NCBI GenBank assembly: GCA_017610225.1
Contig: JAFCCM010000001.1
Location: 1-64,000 of the forward strand
Reading direction: 5' to 3'
DNA from: Candidatus Aenigmatarchaeota archaeon
GTDB lineage: Archaea; Aenigmatarchaeota; Aenigmatarchaeia; CG10238-14
DNA length: 64,000 bases
The notes beneath the pieces were generated by a model. That model was not told the DNA's origin. It did not search any database and saw only the letters and a list, made by a program, of their open reading frames with translations. Below are positions 50,861 through 59,753 of this stretch, piece after piece (within the stretch, counting starts at the first letter, position 1; every line of letters starts with the position of its first letter). Both the position numbers and the translations under genes were made by a program.

Positions 50861-51324
50861 CTCGTCTTAAGATAATTTTTAGTTAAATCTAAACTTTTAT
50901 TATCCATTTTTTCCACAATATCTTCAAGAATAGAATTGTTTTCTCCTTTTAGATTTTCTAATGTTTTTCTTGTTTCTACTAACCTTTTGAGTATTAGTGA
51001 AGTATTCTTGAGATTTTTGATTTGATTTAAAAATTTCTTGTATTCTATTTCAGCAACTAATTCTTCTTTATGATTATTTTTTTTCTCTGAATTTTCATTA
51101 ACTTTTTTGGCAACACCAGAATTAATTTTGGTAGGATTTTTATTCAAATATTTATATGTAAGATAGCCCCCTAGAGCACCGGTAACATAGTAAAGATAGA
51201 GCATCAACATCATTTTGACTGAATCAATACCAGTGAATAAGAAACTAGTTATTACAAATGAAGAAGTAAGGGTTGCTATAGATAAACCAATCATTACACT
51301 TTTCCACAATGGAGATATCTTCAC
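50857..51324 (-). CDS. membrane protein with C-terminal coiled coil
   Basis: 155 residues: two TM helices (about 12-32, 36-60) and a charged helical C-terminus (ENLKGENNSILEDIVEKMDN). It converges with the lamin-tail gene, overlapping by 4 nt. Unknown. Confidence 0.6.
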   Translation of the reverse strand: MKISPLWKSVMIGLSIATLTSSFVITSFLFTGIDSVKMMLMLYLYYVTGALGGYLTYKYLNKNPTKINSGVAKKVNENSEKKNNHKEELVAEIEYKKFLNQIKNLKNTSLILKRLVETRKTLENLKGENNSILEDIVEKMDNKSLDLTKNYLKTS

Positions 51325-51362
51325 AATTAACTATTAATTAATTTGACGTTAAAAGAATATTC

Positions 51363-52271
51363 ATGATAATAATAACTTTTCTTGGAACAGTCTCAGGAAT
51401 ACCTAGTCTTAGAAGGAATCACTCAGCAATCATTCTAGAGCACTTTACCGCTAAAAGAGGAGTATTTCTCTTTGATTGTGGGGAGGGGACACAGAAGCAG
51501 TTGATGAAGTCTGATGTTAGTTTTATGGATATTGATAAAATCTTCATCACACACTGGCATGCTGACCATTTTGCTGGATTAATTCCAATGATACAGACCA
51601 TGAACCTTGAACACAGAGAGAAAGAGTTAACTATTTTTGCTCCAGAGGCTGAGAGGTTTGTATCTAACATCATGGACATGGGTTATTTTGGATTAAGGTT
51701 TCCTGTTAAAGCAGTTAATGTTCCTTTTGAAGGTGAAGAAATCACAAAAATAGACGAGGGAGATGATTATGAAATCACTAGTATTCCTACCCATCACACA
51801 GTTCCCACAGTTGCTTATTGTTTTAGAGAAAAAGATAAATGGAATATTCATGACGAAAAACTAAATGAGTTAGGAATAAAAAGAGGGCCATGGCTTAAGA
51901 AACTAAAGAAAGATGGAGAATTAGAATGGGAAGGGAAGTTGATCAAAATAGAGGATATTGGTTATGTCAAGTCTGGACTAAGAGCTGTTTACTCTGGAGA
52001 TACTATTCCTTGTAATAATGTTTTGAAAATCTCTAAAGGTGTAGATTTGTTGATACATGATGGAACTTTTCTTGAGGAGGATGTTGGTTCTAAAGCGCAT
52101 GCAGGAGTTAAAGAAGCAGCTGAATTGGCAAAGAAGGCTGGAGTGAAGAAACTTATTCTAACACATATTAGTCGAAGATACACTGATACCAAAGAATTGG
52201 AAGAAGAAGCTCGCAAAGTTTTTCCAGATGCTGTTGTTGCTAAGGATATGATGAAGGTTAAGTTGAAATAA
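51363..52271 (+). CDS. rnz: tRNase Z (ribonuclease Z)
   Basis: 302 residues of metallo-beta-lactamase fold with FLGTVSGIPSLRRNHSA, zinc motif THWHADH (His64, His66, Asp68, His69), a flexible-arm region, YSGDTIPC and late LTHISRRY. It trims the 3' trailer of pre-tRNAs, matching the lack of encoded CCA in tRNAs here. The next gene is tRNA-Arg. Confidence 0.95.
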   Translation: MIIITFLGTVSGIPSLRRNHSAIILEHFTAKRGVFLFDCGEGTQKQLMKSDVSFMDIDKIFITHWHADHFAGLIPMIQTMNLEHREKELTIFAPEAERFVSNIMDMGYFGLRFPVKAVNVPFEGEEITKIDEGDDYEITSIPTHHTVPTVAYCFREKDKWNIHDEKLNELGIKRGPWLKKLKKDGELEWEGKLIKIEDIGYVKSGLRAVYSGDTIPCNNVLKISKGVDLLIHDGTFLEEDVGSKAHAGVKEAAELAKKAGVKKLILTHISRRYTDTKELEEEARKVFPDAVVAKDMMKVKLK

Positions 52272-52273
52272 TA

Positions 52274-52345
52274 TGCCCTCGCCGGGATTCGAACCCGAAG
52301 CGCCTCCTCCGCAGGGAGGTATTTTATCCATTGAACTACAAGGGC
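52274..52345 (-). tRNA. tRNA-Arg(GCG)
   Basis: Minus strand: acceptor GCCCTTG pairs with CGAGGGC; anticodon stem CCTCC/GGAGG closes CTGCGGA with anticodon GCG; T-loop TTCGAAT with stem CGGGT-type arms; discriminator A. The D-stem is weak (one C-A mismatch). It has no intron and no CCA. Confidence 0.93.
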
Positions 52346-52403
52346 TAATGATAACAGTTATAAATATTAATCTCTTTAATCAATAAGAAAGTAAGTGATA
52401 ATT

Positions 52404-52574
52404 ATGTCAGAAAAAATGATATGTACAAGTTGTGGTGTTGATCTTTTAGGAGATCAGAATTTTGTTCAATTCAAATGCCCATCTTGTGGTAAGGAAACAA
52501 TTTTCAGATGTTCAAGATGTAAGAGATTGTCAAATGAATACATTTGTAAAAAATGTGGTTTTGTAGGACCTTAG
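52404..52574 (+). CDS. small zinc-finger protein (HVO_2753-like)
   Basis: ATG 52404 to TAG 52572-52574: 56 residues with four CxxC knuckles (CTSCGVDLL; CPSCGK; CSRCKR; CKKCGFVGP). The spacing and final CGFxGP match the archaeal double zinc-ribbon protein found beside aEF1B; the Haloferax homologue HVO_2753 affects swarming and biofilm. AAGTGAT lies before the ATG. Confidence 0.85.
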   Translation: MSEKMICTSCGVDLLGDQNFVQFKCPSCGKETIFRCSRCKRLSNEYICKKCGFVGP

Positions 52575-52582
52575 GCGATTTC

Positions 52583-52846
52583 ATGGGGAAAGGAGCAGTT
52601 GTAACAACATTCAAAATAATGCCTGAATCAGTAGAAACTAATCTGGATGAACTGGAAAAACAAATAAAAGAAAAAATAAAACCATCAAAACTAGAAAGAG
52701 TTCCTATAGCTTTTGGTTTGAATGCAGTAATAATTGTTAAAGTAATCGAAGAAAAAGAAGGAGAACTTGAAAGAGTGACAGAAGAAATCAAATCAATCCC
52801 TGATGTTCGTGGAGTAGAAGTAACTAATGTTGCTAGAAGCTGGTAA
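52583..52846 (+). CDS. ef1b: elongation factor aEF1B
   Basis: 87 residues of the ferredoxin-like nucleotide exchange factor for aEF1A: VVTTFKIMPESVETNLDELEKQIK, LERVPIAFGLNAVIIVKVI, VRGVEVTNVARSW. ATG 52583 is 8 nt after the zinc-finger stop; the pair is conserved in archaea. Confidence 0.93.
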   Translation: MGKGAVVTTFKIMPESVETNLDELEKQIKEKIKPSKLERVPIAFGLNAVIIVKVIEEKEGELERVTEEIKSIPDVRGVEVTNVARSW

Positions 52847-52847
52847 T

Positions 52848-53381
52848 CTATCCAACAAACAATCTATGCCTATCTTTTTCCTTAAATTCATCAATTATTC
52901 TTTTTTTGATCATATTTTTAGGATCTGGCAACATATCAACCCTTTCCTTAAGTTCCTCAAAACTTTCAAACTTCTTTCCTTTTCTACCCTTGATTATAGC
53001 CCACATATGTTTTTTTCCTATACCTTGCAATAATTCCAGACTATGAATACGGGTAGTAATTGGTTTAGCATTATTAAAGAAATCGACAAATCTCTTCTCA
53101 TTACTTTCAATTACCTGATCTAACACATATTCCAATTCTTTTTTTGAAAAACTAGTTAACTCATCATATTTTATTCTTCCTTTAATATATTTGACTTCTT
53201 TCCTTTCTTTCTCACCAATATATAATTTATCCCCACTTTTCACTTCTATATCATCTTTTATACCAACTTCTAATAAACTCAAAAATTTATCCCCTATTCC
53301 TTGGACGAGTGGTTCAGATCTTCTACTTCTAGAATGGCCTCTAGGTAAGAAATCTAACACTATTATATTCTCATCTTTCAT
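52848..53381 (-). CDS. DUF655 protein
   Basis: 177 residues: an OB-like N-terminus (IIVLDFLPRGHSRSRRSEPLVQGIGDKF) and helix-hairpin-helix motif (LLQGIGKKHMWAIIKGRKGKKFESFEEL). The archaeal order eL21-rpo4-DUF655 is conserved; the protein probably binds RNA or DNA, role unknown. Confidence 0.92.
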   Translation of the reverse strand: MKDENIIVLDFLPRGHSRSRRSEPLVQGIGDKFLSLLEVGIKDDIEVKSGDKLYIGEKERKEVKYIKGRIKYDELTSFSKKELEYVLDQVIESNEKRFVDFFNNAKPITTRIHSLELLQGIGKKHMWAIIKGRKGKKFESFEELKERVDMLPDPKNMIKKRIIDEFKEKDRHRLFVG

Positions 53382-53393
53382 AAAACCACTCCT

Positions 53394-53723
53394 CTACATA
53401 TTACTTTTTATAGTTTCAAGAATAAGTTTCTTTTCATCGTCTGTTAAATTGGTATAATCCTTCTCCATAACTAATCTTAAATCATCATTGTCTTGTGGCA
53501 AGATATTTACTATGCTTATGATTTGCCTTTCTCTTAGTTTAGGAATTTTTTTTAGTTCTTCAATAATCTTTTCTGCCTTCTTCTCAGTCAACTTGTCATA
53601 TTTTTTTAAATAATCTAGAGAATTCTTCTGTTCATATCCTAACTCTATCTCTTTCTTCCTTTCTTTAAGTATTTCCTTTGCTTCAGTATTTGGAATTAAT
53701 CTTTCAGTAAGTATTTCTTCCAT
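53394..53723 (-). CDS. rpo4: RNA polymerase subunit Rpo4 (F)
   Basis: 109 residues: TERLIPNTEAKEILKERKKE, LDYLKKYDKLTEKKAEKIIEEL and the HRDC-like LRERQIISIVNILPQDNDDLRLVMEKDY. With Rpo7 it forms the polymerase stalk. It follows eL21 directly (stop-start spacing of 0 nt). Confidence 0.93.
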   Translation of the reverse strand: MEEILTERLIPNTEAKEILKERKKEIELGYEQKNSLDYLKKYDKLTEKKAEKIIEELKKIPKLRERQIISIVNILPQDNDDLRLVMEKDYTNLTDDEKKLILETIKSNM

Positions 53724-54008
53724 TTACATCTCCTTCAGATGAACAGGTGAAGATATAATATCTTTTTCCTTGTCCCTATCTTTTATTTTAATAATATATG
53801 ATCTTCCTCTTTTATCAACAATTATTCCAGATTTTCCGTAAAATCTCTTAAATGGTCTTCCTTTGTTTTCAGATGAATCAGCTTTTATGACTACTCTACT
53901 CCCTATCTTAAACTTTTTTAATCTTTTGTTCACACTAGTTTTTTCTCGATTTCTTCTTGAGAACAATTGCCTAGTTTTACTTCTTATTCCTTTTGCTTTT
54001 TTTACCAT
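53724..54008 (-). CDS. rpl21e: ribosomal protein eL21
   Basis: 94 residues: GIRSKTRQLFSRRNREK at the N-terminus and GRPFKRFYGKSGIIVDKRGRSYIIKIKD. It is adjacent to Pus10 with no gap, as in other archaea. Confidence 0.94.
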   Translation of the reverse strand: MVKKAKGIRSKTRQLFSRRNREKTSVNKRLKKFKIGSRVVIKADSSENKGRPFKRFYGKSGIIVDKRGRSYIIKIKDRDKEKDIISSPVHLKEM

Positions 54009-55226
54009 TCAATCACAATGTATTTTTATTACATCTAACTTTATACTTTTAACCTTATTATTTATTAAATCTGATATATTTGGTTGAGTTCTTCCTTCGT
54101 CTCCATGAATTAATTCTTTGATATATGTTCCTGTCTGGGTTGTTACTGTTACTTCTAACTTCTTCTTGTTTAGGATTTTATATTTTATATCTTTTATCCT
54201 CCTCTTTCTGATTTTGTCTACCCTTCTTCTAAGCACGCGAGTAGGTGTCTGTTGGTCGATTACTGTATCATTGAGTGAGTTTATTTTTTCAAGGTTTTCT
54301 AATGGTTTTTCAAAGGTTATTTCTGCTTTATATGTTTTGTCTGGTTTTATTGTTTTGACTCTTCTTACTGTTTTCTTGTTTGCCATTTTTAGGTCTTTTA
54401 CTTTTACTTTCTTTGATTTGTTTATACTTACTTTTCCTTTTGATGTTTTTACCTGTCTTTTCTTCGGGTTAATCAGTTCTAAAACAAACGGTCTCCACCC
54501 CAGACATCTTACATCTACATCCTCTCTTCCCGCTCCATGCAAACGATGAGATTCTGCTTTAGTTTGCTTCATAAACGGTTTAGCAATGACATCCTGAACA
54601 GAAAAAGGATAGATTCTAGTTTTCCAAGTACTTTGAGGCATATTTCTGACTAGTTTCTGGTATTTTCCATAGATGAAAATCGATCGGACAGTGAGTTCAA
54701 CTATATCTGTATTTAGATCATAGACTGCGGTTATGTCTGGAGTTTTTCTTTCCATTACTTTTCCTGTTAGAGACTCTACTTCTTTTCCCAGAACACGGTT
54801 TATCTCTGAACGAATAGTTTCACACCACTCTACTCCAACCCTTTCCCATAATTTCTCCTCTTCTTCAAGTAGTTTTGGTGTGGGTAAACATCCTATTAGA
54901 AATGTATCAAATTCATATTTACTAAGATTTTTTACAATTAATTTTGCTTTTTTTTTAAGTTCTTTGAAGATACCTCCACAAATTGAACATTTTCCTGGTT
55001 TTTCTGGCTTTATTTTAACATTATGAAACTTAATTCCGTAGAAGTTACTTTCATTAACCTTGATTTTCTCTTCTGAGTCAATGATCATGGCTAGGTGTTT
55101 TCTTAGGATTTGACCTCTTTCTTCGTTTGTTAGACCTGAGAGTAACTGACCTGCTTGACGACCAAGACATCTGTCACATACAAACTTTTCCTTGAGGATT
55201 TCAATTACTTTTTCGTTTAATTTCAT
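54009..55226 (-). CDS. pus10: tRNA pseudouridine synthase Pus10
   Basis: 405 residues: N-terminal zinc-binding CDRCLGRQ...CSICGGIF and THUMP region, then the catalytic domain with Asp in GREDVDVRCLGWRPF (LELINPKKR) and late TQTGTYIKELIHGDEGRTQPN. Pus10 makes pseudouridine 54/55 in archaeal tRNA. The start overlaps the SRP54 stop by 4 nt. Confidence 0.94.
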   Translation of the reverse strand: MKLNEKVIEILKEKFVCDRCLGRQAGQLLSGLTNEERGQILRKHLAMIIDSEEKIKVNESNFYGIKFHNVKIKPEKPGKCSICGGIFKELKKKAKLIVKNLSKYEFDTFLIGCLPTPKLLEEEEKLWERVGVEWCETIRSEINRVLGKEVESLTGKVMERKTPDITAVYDLNTDIVELTVRSIFIYGKYQKLVRNMPQSTWKTRIYPFSVQDVIAKPFMKQTKAESHRLHGAGREDVDVRCLGWRPFVLELINPKKRQVKTSKGKVSINKSKKVKVKDLKMANKKTVRRVKTIKPDKTYKAEITFEKPLENLEKINSLNDTVIDQQTPTRVLRRRVDKIRKRRIKDIKYKILNKKKLEVTVTTQTGTYIKELIHGDEGRTQPNISDLINNKVKSIKLDVIKIHCD

Positions 55227-56557
55227 ACTTTAATCCCTAATTTCTTAGCCATTTTAGCAAGATTCCCGCGTTTCATACCTTTCATCCCACCAAGTTTCTT
55301 TATCATTTTTTTGCTTTGTTTATATTGTTTTAACAATCCTCTAACTTCACTCTCGCTTGTTCCTGAACCTTTGGCAATTCTTTTGATTCTAGATGAATGA
55401 ATATCAACTTCACCTTCTCTTTCTTTCTTAGTCATACTGTCTATGATATACTTATATTTCTTTAATTTTTCTTTCTGCACTTCTACTAGATTTTCTGGTA
55501 CTGCATGCTTCATTCCTGGTATCATATCTAGGACTTGGTCAAGCGGTCCCATCTTTTCCATTCCTGATATCTGATTGTAGAAATCCTGAAGACTAAACTT
55601 TCCGGAGAGAATCTTCTCGACATCTTCTTCCTTGAATTCGGCTTCTTTAGCTCTTTCTAATAGACCTTGAAGGTCTCCCATTCCCAATAATCGTGAGACA
55701 AATCTAACAGGATCATAAACTTCCAAATCTCCTAGTTTCTCTCCAGTCCCAATAAACTTAACTTTTGCCGCAGTGGCAGAACAAGCCGAGAGCGCACCTC
55801 CTCCTTTGGCGGTCCCATCTGTTTTTGTAACAATAACTCCTGTGATGTTAACTAATCGATGAAACTCTTCAGCTTGTTTTCCTGCTATTCTCCCTATCTC
55901 CGCAGGTATCACCAGTAGTAATTCGTCTGGTTTGACTAAATCATACATTTTCTTGAGTTCTTTTGCTAATTCTCCATCTAACGCATCTCTTCCAGCAGTG
56001 TCGATGAGAATAGAGTCCATTTTATGAAATTTTGTTAGTCCAGTTTTTAATGCCTCGTAAGGACTTTTAGTATCGGAATAATAAACAGGAATTTTTAACT
56101 GGTCACCTAGTTGTTTTAACTGTTCTGGGGCAGCTGGTCTATGGTAGTCACATGCAATCATTCCCACTCTTAAACCTTGTTTTTGAAGGTGTTTGGCAAG
56201 TTTGGCTGTTGTAGTTGTTTTACCTGATCCAAATAAACCGATAAGCATTATTTTTTTCTTTCCAACTAGTGTTTCTCGTCTTTCTCCAAGAAGTTTGACT
56301 ATTTCCTCGTAAATGACTTTTGTAACATGTTCTCTGAGAGTTACTCCTTCTGGTGTTTTTTCTTTAAGTGATCTATCTCTGATGTTTTGCGAGAGATTAT
56401 AGACTAGTTTAATATCAACGTCTGACTGGAGTAATATCCTCTGCAGACCTTTGACTAAAGCTTCAACTGAATCTCTGTCTATGGTTGTTTTGGTTAATAC
56501 CCTTCTCATTAGGTCGCTTATACTTTTTCCCATATCTTTTAACGCGATAAATATCAC
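55223..56557 (-). CDS. srp54: signal recognition particle protein SRP54
   Basis: 444 residues with N-domain (LVKGLQRILLQSDVDIKLVYNL), G-domain (GLFGSGKTTTTAKLA; DTAGRD; TKTDG) and Met-rich M-domain (ISGMEKMGPLDQVLDMIPGM) that binds 7S RNA. The GTG at 56557 keeps LKDMGKSI aligned with family starts; the ATG at 56533 (MGKSIS) is an alternative. Confidence 0.95.
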   Translation of the reverse strand: MIFIALKDMGKSISDLMRRVLTKTTIDRDSVEALVKGLQRILLQSDVDIKLVYNLSQNIRDRSLKEKTPEGVTLREHVTKVIYEEIVKLLGERRETLVGKKKIMLIGLFGSGKTTTTAKLAKHLQKQGLRVGMIACDYHRPAAPEQLKQLGDQLKIPVYYSDTKSPYEALKTGLTKFHKMDSILIDTAGRDALDGELAKELKKMYDLVKPDELLLVIPAEIGRIAGKQAEEFHRLVNITGVIVTKTDGTAKGGGALSACSATAAKVKFIGTGEKLGDLEVYDPVRFVSRLLGMGDLQGLLERAKEAEFKEEDVEKILSGKFSLQDFYNQISGMEKMGPLDQVLDMIPGMKHAVPENLVEVQKEKLKKYKYIIDSMTKKEREGEVDIHSSRIKRIAKGSGTSESEVRGLLKQYKQSKKMIKKLGGMKGMKRGNLAKMAKKLGIKV

Positions 56558-56612
56558 CTATTACTAGAACATTAACAAAATGAAAACTTAAATTATTAAA
56601 TTAATCAAAAAA

Positions 56613-57548
56613 TTATCTCTTTAATAAATTCCCAACAAACTCTTTCCTATCAAATTCTTTAAGATCCTTATATTCCTGACCTACACCTAAAGCAACAACA
56701 GGTTTACCTAAGATTTTACAGACACTTAGTATTGCCCCACCTTTAGTATTAACATCAATCTTTGTCAGAACAACACCATCTATTCCCACAGCTTCGTCAA
56801 AATTCTTTGCCTGTTCAACTGCGTCATTACCTGTAATAGAATCAATAACCAGAATTTTGACTTGGGGATTATTGACCTTAACTATTTTCTTAAGTTCATC
56901 CATGAGATTTTGGTTTGTATGCATTCTCCCAGCACTATCAGCAAGAACAACATCAATTCCTTTTGCTTTGGCGTGTTCAACTGCATCATATATTACCGCA
57001 GCACTATCCGCACCATATTTGTGCTTGATTACTTTCACTCCAATCTTATCTGCATGTTCTTGTAATTGTTCCACCGCGGCTGCACGAAACGAATCTCCTG
57101 CTGCAAATACACATGAGTATTTTTCTTTTTGAAACCTATAACCAAGTTTAGCAAGGGTAGTAGTTTTACCAGAACCATTAAATCCTAAGAAGAGCATTAA
57201 ACAAGGTTTATTACTTTCAATTATTTTCTCCAGATTAATCTTGGGAACATCTAGAATTTCAAGTAAACTTTTACGAATTGTTTGTTCAACTATTTTCTTG
57301 ATTTGACTTCTTTTCACTTTCTTTCCAACCAATGCTTTTATCAAATCCTCTTTGATTTTATCAGATACTTCCAATGCAACATCTGCTTCGAGTAAACTAA
57401 ATTCCAGATCTTCAAGAACTTGTGACAGATCTTTCTCTGATATCTCCCTTTGAGTTATTTTCTTCGGAACTTTTTCAATAGTCTTGCTCACATTTTTGGT
57501 GACTGACTGAATTACTTTTGTTAATTTTTTTCTAAGAACATTAAACAT
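56613..57548 (-). CDS. ftsY: SRP receptor FtsY
   Basis: 311 residues of SRP GTPase: N-domain (LSQVLEDLEFSLLEADVALEVSDK), G1 GFNGSGKTTTLAKL, GDSFRAAAVEQL, DSAGRMHTN and TKIDVNTKGGA. Little A-domain before N, usual in archaea. It follows prefoldin alpha and precedes srp54. Confidence 0.96.
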   Translation of the reverse strand: MFNVLRKKLTKVIQSVTKNVSKTIEKVPKKITQREISEKDLSQVLEDLEFSLLEADVALEVSDKIKEDLIKALVGKKVKRSQIKKIVEQTIRKSLLEILDVPKINLEKIIESNKPCLMLFLGFNGSGKTTTLAKLGYRFQKEKYSCVFAAGDSFRAAAVEQLQEHADKIGVKVIKHKYGADSAAVIYDAVEHAKAKGIDVVLADSAGRMHTNQNLMDELKKIVKVNNPQVKILVIDSITGNDAVEQAKNFDEAVGIDGVVLTKIDVNTKGGAILSVCKILGKPVVALGVGQEYKDLKEFDRKEFVGNLLKR

Positions 57549-57551
57549 ATA

Positions 57552-57971
57552 CTAACCTGTTTGTTGTTTCGGTATCATTTTTTGAGCTTCTGTTTGTATT
57601 TTTTGCATTTCTTTCGCAATTTGTAACATATTATTTTGAAGATTTTCCATACCGTTCTCGAGTATCCCCTTTCTTTCTTCTAGTATTTTCTTCACTCCTT
57701 CAGAATCTTTTTCCACGACTATATCAGCACCTATCCCTATAACCATTTTTTCCTTCTTATCGATTTTTCCTGGTAAGAACAGACCTGAACCTAATGGGAT
57801 AAGCACATCATCCTCTTTTTTGGATTTTTTCATTTCTTCTACTACTTGTCTGGTTTGTTCTAGTTCCATCATTTTTGCTGCAAATAATTCTCTTTGTTGG
57901 TTCATTTGTTTGAACTTTTCTTCTAGCATTTGGTATTCTAACATTTTCTGTTGTAATTCTTTTTCTGACAT
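57552..57971 (-). CDS. pfdA: prefoldin alpha subunit
   Basis: 139 residues: long N- and C-terminal coiled coils around a beta core VLIPLGSGLFLPGKI...MVIGIGADIVVEKD. Prefoldin alpha2-beta4 delivers unfolded chains to the thermosome. Its 3 nt spacing to ftsY matches the conserved archaeal pair. Confidence 0.92.
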   Translation of the reverse strand: MSEKELQQKMLEYQMLEEKFKQMNQQRELFAAKMMELEQTRQVVEEMKKSKKEDDVLIPLGSGLFLPGKIDKKEKMVIGIGADIVVEKDSEGVKKILEERKGILENGMENLQNNMLQIAKEMQKIQTEAQKMIPKQQTG

Positions 57972-58031
57972 ATTATTCCTTTATTATTCAGAGTTAAAGG
58001 TTTAAATTTGATTATCTAATAATTTAATTAG

Positions 58032-58316
58032 GTGATAAAAATCTCTCAAAATTGGAATATTGTGGTTGGTTATTCTCGTCAAGAAGATAGATATTTGGAG
58101 CTAATTTGTGATCCTCAGTCTATTGGTAAAGAACAAAGACATCATGGTAGTGTAATTCCAGTACCAGAAGGTCATAGAATTAATAGGGAATTTACACAGG
58201 ACCAATTGACATTATTAATAGGTCATGGTATTCCAGGGAGTATATATGCTAGTGAATTTGTTTCTTCAGTTCCAGAATATAATCAAATGATTATTGATGA
58301 AGTTCGATATCCCTAA
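58032..58316 (+). CDS. unknown small soluble protein
   Basis: 94 residues from a GTG at 58032 that overlaps GGTGAT; a TATA-like TTTAAATTT near 58001-58009 about 27 nt upstream suggests a leaderless GTG start. Sequence has no TM or known motif (NWNIVVGYSRQEDRYLEL). Confidence 0.45.
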   Translation: MIKISQNWNIVVGYSRQEDRYLELICDPQSIGKEQRHHGSVIPVPEGHRINREFTQDQLTLLIGHGIPGSIYASEFVSSVPEYNQMIIDEVRYP

Positions 58317-58332
58317 TATTTTCTATTACCAA

Positions 58333-58803
58333 TCAAACTTTCAAACCTAATTCATCCCTGGCAACATCTTTCAAAATCCTAATCAGATTAATAACATTCT
58401 TTCTATTGATTGAGATTGCTCCAACAGTTCTAAACTTACTTGATGATCTGATCAAATGATCGTGCTTTGTCTGGTTGATTCTTATAAATGTCTCTTCCCC
58501 CTCATACTTTGGCTGGAATACATCTATCCATAATTTGTCAAATTTCCCTTGGTCAACTCTCCCAACAAACTTACTTGTCCCAGTTGAATAAAAGATTTTA
58601 GCTGGTCCCTTTTCGTCATAATTAACTCTTTTTTCTATTAACATTCTGTCTAGGATTTTAGTTATTGTATGCCTGTTTAAACCTAATTCTGAGGCTACAT
58701 CAGTTATTGTAAGACCTCTAGTGCTTTTATTTAAAATTTCAACTACTCTACGAGTATTTTTAGTATCATATTCCTCTGATTTGGACGTTTTTTGTTCATT
58801 CAT
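58333..58803 (-). CDS. helix-turn-helix transcriptional regulator
   Basis: 156 residues: an HTH (RVVEILNKSTRGLTITDVASELGLNRHTITKILDRMLIEKRV) and a C-terminal region of unknown fold (about 85-156). It is divergent from the 58.9 kb gene and might control it. Confidence 0.75.
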   Translation of the reverse strand: MNEQKTSKSEEYDTKNTRRVVEILNKSTRGLTITDVASELGLNRHTITKILDRMLIEKRVNYDEKGPAKIFYSTGTSKFVGRVDQGKFDKLWIDVFQPKYEGEETFIRINQTKHDHLIRSSSKFRTVGAISINRKNVINLIRILKDVARDELGLKV

Positions 58804-58904
58804 TCCAACATCACCCCTACAATATTATTTAAGTACTACTAATATAAAATAATTTATTAGAACTTAATGTATAGACACAGAAGAATAGAAATGAGGTGGT
58901 TAGA

Positions 58905-59612
58905 ATGGTAACGGTGTCTTTGTTTAAGATGAGTGAAGTTCCAGAAAAACTGGATATCATTTATCGGGTAGATGGAGAAAGAGTGGGAGATTGCAAATTT
59001 CAAGTGAAGCAATCTGAATATGATGACGAGGAATTGCAGGTGGATATTTCCTACGAGGAAGATTTAGAAACAGGAATGAAAAGAATCTTTTCAAATGAAG
59101 CAGAAGAAATAGCAGAATATCTAAGAGAAAAAGGAAAAGAGAAAATCCAGAGAAAAATAACATGTTTTGTCAACCGAACAGCTAAAACAGTTGAAATATA
59201 TCGGGGACCAGATTTTGTCACAGCAAGAATAAAAGAAGCAATCCAGAAATTAATGAAAGTTAATTTAGAACAAATTAATATCAATTCTCAGCAATTGTTA
59301 ATGATTGCTAACCAGAACAGTGAGGAAGTCAAACAAGCGATGTTCAAGTATATAAACGGACTATGGTATCAAATCCTCCGTGGGAATAGACTTGAAAGCA
59401 ACCAGAAATATCTTGAATATCTTACAGTAAAACCAGAATCCTTAAGAATGATTTCAGTAATTCCAAAGATTAACTGGACTAATGGCAGCAAATACATGGT
59501 GACTTTCAACGGCGACAGAGGAACGATCAAGATGGGTGATGGGATATACAGATGGAAACCAAGAAAAGAAATCAAACAATTTGTTGATCTGATGTTAGAA
59601 GTAGCAAGTTAA
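58905..59612 (+). CDS. unknown protein, 235 aa
   Basis: ATG 58905 follows GAGGTGG (58891-58897). The protein is soluble and mixed alpha/beta, with an acidic first part (QSEYDDEELQVDISYEEDLE) and aromatic C-terminus (GDRGTIKMGDGIYRWKPRKEI). No family recognised. Confidence 0.65.
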   Translation: MVTVSLFKMSEVPEKLDIIYRVDGERVGDCKFQVKQSEYDDEELQVDISYEEDLETGMKRIFSNEAEEIAEYLREKGKEKIQRKITCFVNRTAKTVEIYRGPDFVTARIKEAIQKLMKVNLEQININSQQLLMIANQNSEEVKQAMFKYINGLWYQILRGNRLESNQKYLEYLTVKPESLRMISVIPKINWTNGSKYMVTFNGDRGTIKMGDGIYRWKPRKEIKQFVDLMLEVAS

Positions 59613-59670
59613 TTTTTTTCTTTTTTTACTTACATTTTTAAAGTTATAAAATTCAATTAATTTACTAGAC

Positions 59671-59742
59671 GGGCCTATAGTCTATCGGTTAGGATATTGC
59701 CTTTACAAGGCAGAGAGCCCAGTTCAATTCTGGGTGGGCCCA
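59671..59742 (+). tRNA. tRNA-Val(UAC)
   Basis: Acceptor GGGCCTA pairs with TGGGCCC (59735-59741); anticodon stem TTGCC/GGCAG closes TTTACAA (anticodon TAC); T-arm CCCAG-TTCAATT-CTGGG; discriminator A. No intron, no CCA. It lies 11 nt before the next gene's GTG start. Confidence 0.95.
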
Positions 59743-59753
59743 CTCAACTTAAG

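Noticed and set aside
59697..59753. Frame extension of the Cys-rich gene into tRNA-Val.
   Set aside because: The ATG at 59697 lies inside the tRNA; the GTG at 59754 is the first start beyond it.
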